Notes: generated by a model not told the origin, from the sequence alone. Shown: positions 1 to 10,002, numbered from the stretch's first letter. The stretch is 64,000 nucleotides of DNA from Pycnococcus provasolii (GCA_049487715.1 CP150550.1:372001-436000), one strand, 5' to 3'. Program-made: numbers and translations.

Positions 1-498
1 CTCCACCGCCACGAGCACGTCGCCCTGCTCCTCTGCCGCCTGCACGAGCGCGCGGCAGTGCTCGAGGGTCTTGACGGCAGGCTTTGCGATGAGCACGTGA
101 AGTCCCGCCTTGATGCACTCCAGCGCGATCTGGAAGTGCGTGTCGTCCGGCGTGAAAATTGTGACCACGTCGCCTTTCTGCATGCGCGAGATAGCAGCCT
201 TGTACGCCTCCGCGTCGAAGTCCACGTCGTCGGCAGGCAGCGTCTCCATGGACAGGTCCATCTCCTTGTACGCGTCTGAAATCTTCTCCTTCATCGTCGC
301 GCGCACCGTTGGCATTTTCGACCCCACGGCGTCTGCGAGCACCATGCGCGTTGGGTGCACCTTTCCTCGGCGTCGGAGGTCCGCCATGGTGATTGCGACG
401 ACGCCCGCGGGTTTGTCGGGCGCGGCGCCGGCGGCGGTGAAGACGCACCCGGTCGTGTACTCGCCGGCGCCGACCATGAGCACGCCAGGGCGAGACAT
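1..498 (-). CDS. Gfo/Idh/MocA-family oxidoreductase, D-galacturonate-reductase-like (C-terminus outside window)
   Basis: The minus-strand frame is open from the ATG at 498 to the window edge (166 codons), so only the N-terminal NAD(P)-binding part is present. It begins with a Rossmann-type stretch, VLMVGAGEYTTGCVF, followed by DLRRRGKVHPTRM, then TIFTPDDTHFQIALECI and HVLIAKPAVKTLEH. From memory these match the Gfo/Idh/MocA branch that includes fungal D-galacturonic acid reductases, in which the KPAVKT block carries the conserved KP dyad of the family. The likely role is NAD(P)-dependent oxidation or reduction of a sugar or sugar acid, probably in the cytosol since no targeting extension is visible. 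The substrate cannot be inferred from this fragment. Codon use looks like that of the neighbours. Confidence 0.8.
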   Translation of the reverse strand, partial: MSRPGVLMVGAGEYTTGCVFTAAGAAPDKPAGVVAITMADLRRRGKVHPTRMVLADAVGSKMPTVRATMKEKISDAYKEMDLSMETLPADDVDFDAEAYKAAISRMQKGDVVTIFTPDDTHFQIALECIKAGLHVLIAKPAVKTLEHCRALVQAAEEQGDVLVAVE

Positions 499-1024
499 CT
501 TGCGTGCGAGGCTTCCTTCCGACCGAGTGACGTGTTTGTGATGGGGAGGAAAAAGAGTGTGCTGGAAAAACTCGACATAGTACTCTCTCTCAGGTTGTTT
601 GTTAACTGCCACCACGGTGGAGATTTTTCTTGTCGGGAAAATCTCCCCGGGGGGCAAGACCGCGTTCGGAGACCAGGTTCTCCCTCCTTTTCCGGTCCGG
701 GATTCCTCGTGGAACCATTCCTCATAACCGGAGAAATCCGTACCCCGGGCCCCACCAGGGCCCCTGCGGGATCCCGCTCGGGATCCCGCTCGAAGCAGGT
801 TCACTTCAATGGACGGGCCCCTTTTACCACCACATATGCGCTCTGGTAGTTAACCGCTTACCGAAGGGCGGGGTGAACGTAGACCGCGGTCTGCACTCGT
901 ACTATCCGGATCCGAGTTCTCTCGCTCCGCAATGGCGGACCATGCTCAAGGCGTGGTTGCTCGCCTCGATGATCATCGAGCGCGTGACTACAGGACATGC
1001 CTCACGTCAGGGCATAACATCACG
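499..1024. other. Intergenic region between divergent genes
   Basis: This stretch separates the starts of the oxidoreductase (minus) and the small Cys-rich gene (plus). It holds several GC-rich self-complementary runs, including CCCGGGCCCCACCAGGGCCC near 751-770 and a doubled GGGATCCCGCTC near 770-795. I see no convincing coding region or RNA gene. Confidence 0.5.
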
Positions 1025-1535
1025 ATGGCGTCGGCGCGCTTGGACCCGCCCGTCTACCGCGAAGGCTCCTTCGGCTTCGAGGGGGAGAGTTGGCGCCTGT
1101 GCGCGTCGTGCCGCGACGAGTACTCGAACGCGCACGAGATGGTGGACCTCCAAAACATTACCAAGATGTGCGTGGTGTGCAAGTGTCATGCCCCGGAGGT
1201 GGCACCGATGTGTTTGATGTGTTTGGGGGTTAAGAGAAGAAGGGCGCTCCGCGGCCGATGGAAGGAGGTGGCGGCGACGCGTTAGAGAGAGAGGCAAGGA
1301 GAGAGTTAGGACTTAGGAATAAGGTGGCCCCGGGGGATGCCGAGAGGTTAAGTCTTTTCGCGGGCCAATTTGCTGCACGTGCACAGCGTTTTGGCATGAT
1401 GGGACGTGCAGCCACTGCAATTTATACGAACACGTGGTGCTAAAGACAAGGAACCTCGAAGACGACGTTTCCCCGCTACCAGTGAAGGCTCCCTTCAAAC
1501 CTAAGAAGAGCAAGGGTGCGCTCAGTAAGGTGTAA
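1025..1535 (+). CDS. Small Cys-rich (zinc-binding-like) hypothetical protein, probably two exons
   Basis: Exon 1 starts at ATG 1025, or possibly at the in-frame ATG 932. It carries paired cysteines in CASCRDEY, CVVCKC and CLMC. A second open segment ending in TAA at 1533-1535 continues the pattern with CCTC and CSHC, followed by a basic tail rich in Lys and Pro. The two lie in different frames, so a short intron is inferred. The best in-phase choice is donor GTTAAG at 1229 and acceptor AG at 1351-1352 (124 nt), but donors at 1212 or 1221 with an acceptor at 1386 also keep phase. The spacing of four CxxC-like pairs suggests a structural zinc-binding module. I do not recognise the family and the splice sites are uncertain. 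Confidence 0.4.
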
Positions 1536-1550
1536 ATCACCCTAACCTGT

Positions 1551-1590
1551 TTCACCCCGTTTCACCCCGTTTCACCCCGTTTCACCCCGT
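1551..1590. repeat. Tandem repeat, TTCACCCCGT x4
   Basis: Four exact head-to-tail copies of the 10-mer TTCACCCCGT sit just after the stop codon of the upstream small gene. The following AAAAAAACTTACGGGGTTTT contains the partial reverse complement (ACGGGG), so the transcript could fold into a hairpin here. It may act as a 3'-end or termination structure, which is inference only. Confidence 0.7.
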
Positions 1591-1640
1591 AAAAAAACTT
1601 ACGGGGTTTTGACTCCAAAAAGACGGGGTTTGGACCCTTT

Positions 1641-1838
1641 TCCCGCCGCTGGGGCACATACGGGGTGCCGAACAAGGAGAAGAACGGTAAGCCCTCCCTA
1701 CTTCACGCCGTGCAACGGTGCAAGGATCTCGCGTGCCATGTCGCACTGCTCTCGCTGCACCACCATGGCATCAACATCTGCACCACCGCCATTTCCCACA
1801 CGTTGGACTCCTTTAGATACTACTCTAGCTGCAGGTAG
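1641..1838 (+). pseudogene. Possible coding remnant or terminal exon, 65 codons
   Basis: The plus frame is open from 1641 to TAG at 1836-1838. Its translation has a protein-like composition, with WGTYGVPNKEKNGKPSLLHA and a His/Cys-rich stretch (LLSLHHHGINICTT). It has no ATG and no partner exon that I could identify. It could be a terminal exon of an undetected spliced gene, a decayed gene, or chance. No family is recognised. Confidence 0.2.
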
Positions 1839-2389
1839 AGCAGTACAGTAAGTGTGACCCCTGAGTCATTATCGTGTTGATGCACGGTTGGTGGCGATGA
1901 TGGCAACGACATCAACGAAAACAAGTCGCAACCGGAGACCTCACTACGCCAACGAAAGCGCCCTTGATAGAGTGATACAACATTTGAAACCACCTGCGCA
2001 ATGTACAAAAACGCGCGCAGTGAATGGCACCGGTGAATGGGCTGAATGGTGAAAGAAAGTGAATGGTGTGAATGGACAACCGCTGGACAGAGTAAAGTAT
2101 ACTTCATTACTGAATGAGGGATCTCAGGAGGAAATTTATCTCGGCATGCGGCTGCGTTCGCAAATCTTTTTGGGAATTTGAACGAAAAGTATTTTCGCAG
2201 CATCGCAAGCGTCACGTTGTCGCGCGTAGACAGAGGCGAGCAAGTTTGCCATCACAGGCATACCAACCCATCTGCTGCTACGTGCGCCTTTCCACCCTGC
2301 TCCCTCACACCTCCTCTGCTATGAACCATCAAAAGCAGGGCGACGCATGCACGACGAGTCGTCGTCGTGTGCAAAAGCTATGCGCCGCC
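1839..2389. other. Intergenic, 3' flank of SelO with one copy of a dispersed element
   Basis: This is the downstream side of the minus-strand SelO gene. It contains dispersed element copy A (2050-2127). Any SECIS element for SelO should lie in this stretch. I searched the minus strand for an RTGA...AA...GA hairpin and found no convincing one by eye. Confidence 0.5.
2050..2127 (-). repeat. Dispersed 3'-flanking element, copy A
   Basis: Read on the minus strand this contains ATTCAGTAATGAAG, then ACTTTACTCTGTCC, then TTGTCCATTCACACCATTCA. It aligns with copies at 10380-10460, 40445-40522 and 47658-47712. It lies about 260 nt downstream of the SelO stop, in the same orientation as SelO. Confidence 0.75.
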
Positions 2390-4408
2390 CTACGAGGATC
2401 AGGTCATGAATGCCGTGCCGCCCCGAGAGAGTGCATCTGTGGGTGCGAGACGGTAGTATTCGGAAGCAAGACGATCGCTGCCCTCACCGTACGGGTCGAG
2501 GAACAGCTCGAAGAGGTCGTTGAAAATGGACATGTTGCCCTTCTGCGCGGTTGTGTATGCCTCCACCAGCATCCACTCGCGAGGCACGTACTTGGGATTC
2601 TCACGTGCCATGCGCTCTCCCGCAGTATCGAGATCGGTGCCCAGAGCCGTGAGCCATTCGGTGAGGAAGGTGGTCCACTCTTCCTTTCTCTTGTCACACA
2701 GTGGCGCGTAGCACGCTCGGGCGACCAAGCTCGTGTCCGCCGCAGCAGAAGCCACGCCATCGCGAGATGCCGTCGCTGCAACGCCTCCTAGCTCACGCCA
2801 CAGCATCGTGTAGTCCGCACGGCTTGCTTGCATCAGAGAAGCGAGCTTTTTAAACAGCCCTCCCGCTGAATCGCCTCCACGACCTTCCGCAAAGCCAAGC
2901 TTGCGACGCCAGGTATCCACCACAGCTTCCTGGATTGTGTCACGTGCAAACATCACGTGAGCCTTAATCTCCTCCTCCTCATCCGCTCCCTTGGCAAGGT
3001 AGCTCGGCACCACAGACTCCGCGAGCGTCTTAAAGTTCATGAGCCCAGCCTGCGGCTGGTTGATGAATGCGAAGTGCTCACCACTTCCCGTCCACTTGGC
3101 GAACATAGGGTCGTATTCGTCCATATATCCGAAAGGGCCGTAGTCCATCGTCCTGCCGCCGATGAGGCAATTGTCGGCGTTGAAATTTCCCTGACAGAAT
3201 CCCACGCGAAGCCATCCTGCGACGACGTCTGCGATGCGTGTTGCCGCAAGGCGCAGCATGCGCGGCGCCAGTTCTGGGAGCTTGGCGACGTCCGGTGGAA
3301 CGTTCGCGCTATCACCGAGCAGCTCAGGATACTCGCGGTAGATGGCATGTGCCACCATCTTCTGCAGCTCATCCTTCCTCTCAGCCGAGTCGGGCTCTCG
3401 GCGCAAACGCCTTGCAAAGAGGTCCACGTGCCCGACGCGGCAGAAGCTTGGCGAGACGCGCGTGGTGATTGCGCAATTCTCGGTGACCATCATGTCGGGG
3501 TTGCGATTTTCCGACGTGTACTGCATGATGATCGCACGTCGCATCTCCGGAGGGAATCTCGCGAGTCGCGGGTCATCCTCGCTGAGCCCTTCCGGTGCCT
3601 CGGGCGACTGGCCGCTGTACCACGGCCGCTGCGACGTCTCCTCGCCACTCACGACGAGCACGAGGGCGCGTGTCGTTGGCACGCGCAGCGCGTGCATGGC
3701 TTCGCTGGCAAGAAATTCGCGAACGGAGCTGCGCAGCACCGCGCGTCCGTCTCCCCCTCGGCAGAACGGCGTTGTGCCTCCACCCTTGAGCTGAAGCTCC
3801 CACCGCCGGCCCGTTGCGTTGTTTTTGTCTCGCGCGGGTGCCTTGGCGAACGCCGGGTCCTCGAGTTCTCCTATGCTCTGTTCAAAGTGCGCGCCGTCCC
3901 ACGCGCTTGGCACAAACACTTCGCCAACGGATATGGCGCGCCCGTCGCCGTATCCGTTCCCCGTCCCGAACGGGCAGTTTTGGCTCTGCGGCGAGCCCAT
4001 GATGCTCAGCGCGTACGGCGTCGCCCACGACGCCGCTCCGTCCGCGTTCTCGACGACGTCGAAGTGTCCTCCAAAGAACTTGATAAAATCCTCCGACTGC
4101 GCCTCCTCGTCTCCCACGCCGAGCGCGTTGGCCATGGCAGACGAGTGCGCGACGTAGCACACTTCTGGCAGCGGCGTCGGCCTGACGGGCACGTAGTGCC
4201 CACTTCTGACTTGCCTTGACTTTTTGTTCGGCGCGTTTTGTTTGTGTTCCGGGTCAGCGTTGAGGTATCTGACCCACGTGTTATCGAATTTCAACGCGAG
4301 GGCTGCCAGGTTCCCTCCCTGTGCCATGATATCTGCGGATGATGGTGATGGTGATGACGACGACGCAGCGTGAGCCGCCGCGGAAGATCCATAAGCCGAA
4401 GACCCCAT
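2390..4408 (-). CDS. SELENOO: Selenoprotein O (SelO/YdiU pseudokinase AMPylase), TGA decoded as Sec
   Basis: This is a 672-aa SelO-family protein. Family members transfer AMP to proteins and in eukaryotes usually act in mitochondria. Visible landmarks are FDNTWVRYLNADPE near residue 40, the nucleotide-binding stretch WELQLKGGGTTPFCRGGDGR near 200, the following LRSSVREFLASEAMHALRVP, and the NFNADNC ... MDYGPFGYMDEYDP metal/active-site region near 410-430. An ordinary ORF call ends at TGA 2399-2401. The next codons are Ser, Ser and then TAG at 2390-2392. The C-terminus Sec-Ser-Ser reproduces the antepenultimate Sec of vertebrate SelO, so I extend the CDS through the TGA. The residues just before (FMT) lack the Cys of a CxxU motif. 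The start at 4408 gives a Ser/Ala-rich leader; MAQGGN inside it is an alternative start. Confidence 0.9.
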
Positions 4409-4617
4409 GAGCCTGGGACCCCGAGAAGGCTGATCCCATATGGAGAGGCATACGAGTTGTCTTACTTATCCTATTAGCGCTATGGCAGCACACCTGGCGC
4501 ATCGATGACACGACCAGGAACGCGAGGCCTCGAGCGAGCGAGCGAAAGGGAGAATGACGGGGAGAATGACAGGGGGTGACGAGGCTCGGGGGGCCACACA
4601 AAACGCAAACTCAAACG

Positions 4618-4719
4618 TAACCTAACCCTAACCGTGACCGTAAGACCCTAACCGGTAACTGACAAACCCTAACTGACACCACAGGTTAGGGGTTAGTGGG
4701 GTTCGGGGTTACCTTTAGG
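4618..4719. repeat. Degenerate telomere-like (CCCTAA/TTAGGG) cluster in a divergent promoter
   Basis: Several CCTAACCCTAACC-type units and then the opposite orientation (GGTTAGGGGTTAG) lie between the starts of SelO (minus) and FKBP (plus). The rest of the 436-bp interval holds no coding signal that I can see. Confidence 0.75.
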
Positions 4720-4844
4720 TGTTCAAGAGAGGGGTTCAAGAGGAGGGTTTTCTTTGCTTTCCATAGTTTATCAGTCGCCTTCTTCCGTTGTTGACTTGTG
4801 TTCCCTGATAACTATCATTCTTGCCTGAAATAATAACCCCCGTC

Positions 4845-5204
4845 ATGTCGTTCACCACCGCCCCCGGAGGTCTTCAGTTCCTGGACGAGGTCGTCGGAAC
4901 CGGCGCCGTGCCCACCAAGGGTGGAGCCATCAAGGCGCACTACGCTGGAACGCTCGACAACGGATCGGAGTTCGACTCAAGCTTCAAACGAGGACAGCCG
5001 CTCGCGTTCCAGGTCGGAGTGGGACAGGTCATCAAGGGATGGGACGTTGGCATACTCGGAGGAGAGGGTATCCCGCCCATGAAAGTCGGAGGCAAGCGTA
5101 AGCTCATCATACCCGCGTCCATGGGATATGGAGAGCGAGGTGCTGGCGGCGTGATTCCGCCCAACGCTACGCTTCACTTCGACGTCGAGCTTGTTGAAGC
5201 ATAA
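4845..5204 (+). CDS. FKBP-type peptidyl-prolyl cis-trans isomerase
   Basis: This is a 119-aa single-domain FKBP, about the size of FKBP12-class enzymes, that catalyses proline cis-trans isomerisation and binds FK506-type macrolides. Recognisable family segments are GSEFDSSFKRGQPLAFQVG, then GQVIKGWDVGI, then KRKLIIPASMGYGERGAGG, then IPPNATLHFDVELVEA. These hold the pocket residues equivalent to Y26, F36, D37, F46, W59 and Y82 of FKBP12, except that the I56 position needs an alignment to assign. The ATG at 4845 gives MSFTTAPGG. An upstream in-frame extension from 4821 begins with TTG and is not preferred. No signal peptide is evident, so a cytosolic location is likely. The gene is divergently arranged with SelO across a telomere-like repeat cluster. 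Confidence 0.93.
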   Translation: MSFTTAPGGLQFLDEVVGTGAVPTKGGAIKAHYAGTLDNGSEFDSSFKRGQPLAFQVGVGQVIKGWDVGILGGEGIPPMKVGGKRKLIIPASMGYGERGAGGVIPPNATLHFDVELVEA

Positions 5205-5428
5205 GCATATACCACGAAACTAAAGAAAAACATGCATACGTCACGTCTAAGAAGGAGCATCTGGACGATGGAACGAAAACGAAAACGAACAAGAAAGCAA
5301 AATTAAGATATTCTTCTTAAGTAATTCTAAAAAGTCTATTTTCAGTACGTTAAAATGTCTATTAGTTTCTTCTCCTCTGTTTTCTCCTACGCAGTTACGA
5401 CTATGGAAATACTATTATGGCCTATAGC

Positions 5429-7338
5429 CTAGACAAACGGCGACGACACCCATCCTGCATAGGCGCTCTCCGCCAGCTCCTCCTGCTGCTTCAGGCTGCC
5501 AGAATCCGCGCCGCTCTCGTCCGCCAGATCATCGGCAGACTTGAGCGCCTCAGCCTTGGGTGGCTCAGCCGCCTGCCTCACAAACGAGGAGAAACGCTTC
5601 CAATTTTCTGTGCGGAACATCGCCTCAGACATGCGAAGGAACGTGAAGTTCGAGAGGCGCCAGCCCTCAGGTGGCTCGGTGGCACCGAGGCATTCGCCGT
5701 ACATGCGAGCAACTATGCGTTCGTGCGCGATCGGGTCGTAACGCGGCAGCGCATTCTCCGCGCCGATGGAGACGTTGCGCGTCCACGCCGCGCGCGTCAC
5801 GCGACGCAGTAGCGCCTCAGGCGCGCATCCCGCGTGGCAAGGCTGCTCGTCGTCTGACATCTCAAGGCACGTGAAAATGAAGCGCGTGCCGGTACGCTGG
5901 CACATGGATATGATGTCCTCGTAGATGCCGTCATTCACCGGACGGCCGCTCGCGTGAAGGCCCGCCGCCGTCTCAGCCGCGCGCGCGCGCGTGCCTGCCC
6001 ACCAGTGCACGCCAGGAACCTTGATGCTCAGCGTGACGCCATCCTCTGGAGCGAATGAGCTGCGAACAGCCTTCACGACGCGGTCGGCGTGCGCGACGAG
6101 AGCCTGCGCGTACCACGCGGTGAAGAAACGTCCGTAATCCGTGTCGTACCTTCCGTACGTCTCGTCAAAGAATCCCGTCTCTTCGGGTCTCGCGTTGTAC
6201 CCTCCGCCGTCGTGCGGCCCGCCATGCCGCCATTCTGGCTTGCCCACAGTGTAGGCAGCCGCGCGCAGGTTGGCCACCATGTACGTGTCGTAGCACTGGA
6301 ACGCACCAACGCCGGGGAACGTCCACAGCGGCTCGGGGTAGCTGGGATACCGCAGCTCTCCAGCGGGCCCGAGTCCGACGCTCACTTCGGTGATGACGCG
6401 CCCGAGATACTTGCGGAATGCTCGGCGGAACGCATTCGCGAGGTCCGCGTAGCACTCCACCGGCGTTCTACCGCCGAGCGCGGGAACAAGGTCCGCGCCG
6501 AGGCTAAGGTACTCTCCGCTGCGGTGTCCATTCTCGTCTGTGTACATGAGGTCCGGGTCCTTTTCGCACGCCTCCTCCACCCAGCGAGGAAGCGGAATGG
6601 AGCACGAGTCGCCGACGTTGCACCCACACGTGTGGAAGGACAGCGCCACGCTCAGCTCGAGGCCCTCCGCCTCCATGAGCTTCGCGAGAGCAAGGTACGC
6701 GCTGAAGTTGTACTTGCGCGGCTCGTCGCGCTCGACGATGCCCCACCACAGGTCAACCGTCACGCCGTGCACACCACTCGCCTTGAGCGCCCGCGCGCCA
6801 GCCTGCAGGGCGTGTGGGTTTGCAAGCTTGTTGTCATTTGTCACGGCGTCGAGCGGGAGCATAACGAAGAAGGGAACGCTGCGCTGCTTCGTCTTGTTTT
6901 GCAGAAACTTATTTTTTGTGGAGCCGTGTCCGTTCCCGTTCTTGCTCGTCTTGACTTTTGTCGTCTTGGACTTGGTTGTTGTGGAGGTTGTCTTTTGTGG
7001 CTGCACCTGCAGCTGCCGAGTTGCCGTGTTGCCTAACGACGTGTAGTCAACAGGTTCGTCGGTGGGATGGATAGGTGTTGTCTGGGTCGCGCGCGAGATG
7101 ATTGCAGAGAATCGTCGCCGTCCTATCCGTCGTTGTCGCCGCGCTCGTCGCGGAGCGACGACTGTGTTGTTGTTGTTCGTGGATGTCGACGGTGCGGAGG
7201 AGTAACTTCTTGTTGTCAGCACGTGGTCGTCTGCGTCGAAGTCAGAGTCGGAGGAGGAGGAGGAGGAGGAGGTTGTTGTTGTGATAGAACCCACCTCAGC
7301 CGCAGCAGCATCAAAAAACGAAGAACAGAGACATCTTC

Positions 7339-7384
<46 letters not shown>

Positions 7385-7681
7385 AGTTGCTGTGTTACCC
7401 GAGTATGTGCTGCTGCTGCTTTCGCGTCGAGAAGGTGTTTCTGTCGTAAGATGTTGTCGTTGTCGTTGTTGCGGCGGCGTACAACGCCCGACGAAGAAAG
7501 ATGAGCCAAAAGAGTTGTGTTGTTGTTGGTGATGTTGGAGGTTGTGGTTTCTTTTGAACGACGACGAAGAGCAGAGGCTGTGAACGCGAGCTGCACGCGC
7601 AGACGAACAGGAAGCAAAGGCAGAAGGAGCTCCTCCATGAGCACAAGAGCCAGCGGACCCTAACCCAGCCCACGAGACCAT
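5429..7681 (-). CDS. Beta-amylase (GH14), probably plastid-targeted
   Basis: This 750-aa protein carries a GH14 catalytic domain from about residue 270 (FFVMLPLDAVT) to about 700. It hydrolyses alpha-1,4-glucan from the non-reducing end to release maltose, and so acts in starch breakdown. Family signatures include GVHGVTVDLWWGIVE, SFHTCGCNVGD, the acid catalyst in GLGPAGELRYPS (Glu near 441), GVHWWAGTR, and the base in GAENALPRYD (Glu near 640). The long N-terminal region is Ser/Arg/Thr-rich and low complexity, consistent with a transit peptide plus a disordered linker. A (GTC/GAC)n microsatellite near 7339-7384 encodes a Ser/Arg run there. Start chosen: ATG at 7681; the nearby upstream extension starts with GTG. 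The gene is convergent with FKBP. Confidence 0.95.
7339..7384. repeat. (GAC)n trinucleotide microsatellite inside beta-amylase
   Basis: About fifteen consecutive CGA/GAC triplets lie within the N-terminal coding region of beta-amylase and are read as a Ser run on the minus strand. Shorter GAC/GTC runs recur in other genes of this window. Confidence 0.9.
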
Positions 7682-8616
7682 GACAGAGATGAAAGCAGAC
7701 AGAGACACACCAATATGTACCTATACGCTCACTCACTCACGACGAGGAGACTTTCTGCACACGTATTACGGAATTACTGTAAATGCCGGGGCCGGAGGGA
7801 GATAAGGCCAGGGAAGGGGAAGGGGAAGGGGGCCGGGAATTGCTCCTCTCGCGCCGACAGTTGGCCGCGTGCTTGGTGGTCGTTTTTGCGCCACGTCCTC
7901 ACCTATTTCCCGTTTCTTCCCTTTTTCAGTTTTTTGGATTCTCGTTTCGGATCAAGTTTTTTTTCTTTTTACATGTATGAAGGTTGGCTTTCTGGAGGTT
8001 CGAGTTTCGCTCCTGTTGCCTCTTGCTTTCGGTTGGGTTGGGAAGAAACCAATTATTGGCGCTGTTCGTACGTTTCGTGTGGTTTTTCGTAGGAGTGCCG
8101 CCACCTAAGGTTAGTGCCGCCCTTGTTTGATGTTACGTCTTACATAAGAGGAGTGCCGCCATGCATTTTTCTACGCGCTTCAAGGTTAGTTTTTTTTGGT
8201 TTTGGAGATTATGCTCGGCTCTGCTTTGCTTTGCTTTGCTTTGCTTTGCTTTGCTTTGCTTTGCTCTTTTGCTTTGCTTTGCTGGCGTCGTTTCATTCGC
8301 CGGTCGAGTTTTCAGGAGGAGGATGGCAGCCATGGCGGCACCTAAGCTGCTTCCCCTCTCTCTCTCGGCCCATCTGTCTCGTTTCCGCGTACTACGGTCC
8401 GAACGAAGCACGCGCGCTTCTGCTGCTCAGTCTCGATTCTCGGCGATTTCTCGGCGTTTTTCCTCATCAGACAAGAGTTGTTTTCGTGGCATTTCTGGGA
8501 ATCACGGCAGTTTCGCAGAAAAACATTCGGGGTTTGGTTTGGGGGTTCGGAGAGGCGATTATTTCCGTTTAGGGGTTTTGTGAGATTTTTGTCACGCCCG
8601 CCCAATCATCCTTTCT
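7682..8616. other. Intergenic/5' region between beta-amylase and the SLX4-like gene, with (TTTGC)n repeat and possible intron
   Basis: This divergent interval contains an AGTGCCGCC motif three times (near 8093, 8114 and 8152), ATG 8161 followed by GGTTAGT (donor-like), a (TTTGC)n run at about 8218-8290, and a pyrimidine-rich TTTTCAG acceptor-like site near 8311. Downstream, an ATG-led frame (MAAMAAPKLLPLSLS...) looks like a mitochondrial presequence but stops at about 8583 without a mature domain. It may be a 5'-UTR intron of the SLX4-like gene or a small unrecognised gene. Confidence 0.3.
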
Positions 8617-9377
8617 ATGGTGGTGCTCGACGACAACGACAACGACAACGTCGTCGGTGACAACGACGTCGTAAGCTTGCTGGACGACGACGACGACAAA
8701 GACGAAAGTGACGACAGTGACGACTTCGCTGCCCCAATTCCACCTCATAGTGATCCTCGGGTAGAATCACTTGCCTTCAAAGCACTCACACAAGCTGCTT
8801 CTCCAAACCACAGCCGCAGCCTCAGCCTCACTTGGACGACGACGACGACGTTGTTGTGAACCTGGTGTCGCCAGAGCCGCTGCCGGCAGAAGCCAATAAC
8901 AAACAAATAAGCAGCAGCCAGCCGTCGTCCGTCTCACCGCAGGCACGATGGTACAAGCCGTCGTCAGCACGAAACGGCACGCCTCCTCCTCCTCCTCCGC
9001 CTCCCGCGCCCCGCGTCATCCCGCCATCTCCACCACCGTCCACGACGAAGCAAAAGCAGCCGCAGCAGAACCTGTCCCCGGCGAAGGCTTCCGCAAAAGC
9101 GACGAAAGCAGTCGCGGTGGCGTCCACATCGTCCAAAAGAAAAACACCGTCGGACGACGACATGTGCGCAGCTATACGTGCCAACGACGCGCTGTACGAG
9201 CGCATCTTGCTCTTGGAAGCGCCGCACATGAGCGAATTCGAGGTAACCATCAAGGAGGCGGGGCTTGCGGTACCACGCACCGCGCTTGTCGCTTTCCTCG
9301 AGCGCCAGGGCGTGCCGGTGGCAAACACGGGAAACCGCAATCGTGCAACGCCGACCAAAAGGCGAAGAAGACGCTAA
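8617..9377 (+). CDS. SLX4-like structure-specific endonuclease scaffold, two exons
   Basis: The gene joins 8617-8760 and 8814-9377 across an inferred 53-nt phase-0 intron (GTAGAA...CCACAG), giving 235 aa. Two overlapping frames in the raw sequence become one when this intron is removed. The N-terminus is Asp-rich (a GAC repeat) and the middle is Pro/Ser-rich and disordered. The C-terminus from about residue 165 reads CAAIRANDALYERILLLEAP followed by EAGLAVPRTALVAFLERQGV. From memory this resembles the conserved C-terminal domain of SLX4, which binds SLX1 for Holliday-junction and flap processing in the nucleus. The protein is far shorter than animal SLX4 and closer in design to minimal versions. 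No SLX1 gene is nearby. Family assignment rests on the one short domain. Confidence 0.6.
8761..8813 (+). other. Inferred 53-nt spliceosomal intron in the SLX4-like gene
   Basis: It begins GTAGAATCAC and ends CAAACCACAG. Removing it restores one continuous frame across two otherwise shifted ORFs with phase 0 at both ends. Confidence 0.6.
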
Positions 9378-9417
9378 GTTACACACATTGTATGGTAAAA
9401 GAAAATTTAAGATTTGT

Positions 9418-9876
9418 TCAGTCCAGATCACTGCCCCTGTATCTCGCATCCTCCTCCTCCTTCTGTCTAACGAGTTGACGCTGGTAGTAGTTCAAGCCCA
9501 ATATCGCACCCACGAGAAGCGTGCACCCAAACATGTTGAGGTTCCGCTCGGGAACGAGAAAGTCCCACATGTTTTGCTCAACACGAGCTTGTTCCGCGAG
9601 CCGCTTGACCGTCTCCTCATCCGGCCCGTCGTGTGGCGCCTTTCTTGGTGGTCCATGGTTTGGCTTGGAAGAAGCTCCGAAGAAGCGAGTAAAGTGCACA
9701 CCCACGCCATGATGTGATCCGTTGATCGCAAGGAACGCAGCACCACCACTAGCAGGAGCAGCAGTGATAAGAGGAAGCTGACTTTGTTGTTGCAAGAAAG
9801 GCAAGGATACCGAGCGCATTGCAGACGTATTATGCCTGGAAACTAGCTTGAAAGCAGCCATAGAATACAACGCCAT
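9418..9876 (-). CDS. Small mitochondrial-type single-pass membrane protein, unknown
   Basis: This is a 152-aa protein starting at ATG 9876. The N-terminus (MALYSMAAFKLVSRHNTSAM and on) is rich in basic, Ser and hydrophobic residues with almost no acids, as in mitochondrial presequences. A Pro/Gly-rich linker follows, then an acidic amphipathic stretch (DEETVKRLAEQARVEQNMW), one hydrophobic segment (LNMFGCTLLVGAILGLNYY) and a charged tail. This is the layout of small inner-membrane or respiratory-complex accessory subunits. I do not recognise the family. The 3' end is only 40 bp from the convergent SLX4-like stop. Confidence 0.6.
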   Translation of the reverse strand: MALYSMAAFKLVSRHNTSAMRSVSLPFLQQQSQLPLITAAPASGGAAFLAINGSHHGVGVHFTRFFGASSKPNHGPPRKAPHDGPDEETVKRLAEQARVEQNMWDFLVPERNLNMFGCTLLVGAILGLNYYQRQLVRQKEEEDARYRGSDLD

Positions 9877-10002
9877 AGAAAATACTGTATGTAGCTACCC
9901 TACGTGAATGAAGACCAGTTGGCGACAAGGAATCAGAAGAATGACGAAGAAGGAAAAGGGCAGGAAAAAAACCGTCTGAAACCCTAATCCGAATCCGTGG
10001 GA

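Noticed and set aside
1551-1590. CRISPR-like array
   Set aside because: The 10-bp units are directly adjacent without spacers, and the genome is eukaryotic.
2128-2389. SECIS for SelO, trying GTGACGCTTGCGATGCTGCG as the 5' arm
   Set aside because: Only about six base pairs form (GCTGCG with CGCAGC), with a mismatched lower helix and an oversized loop, so I do not annotate it.
2957-4219. 420-codon plus-strand ORF opposite SelO
   Set aside because: It is a shadow frame. SelO motifs on the minus strand explain the sequence fully, and the antisense product has an Arg/Val-rich, non-protein-like composition.
6089-7036. 315-codon plus ORF opposite beta-amylase
   Set aside because: It is antisense to a well-conserved GH14 domain with no independent family signal.
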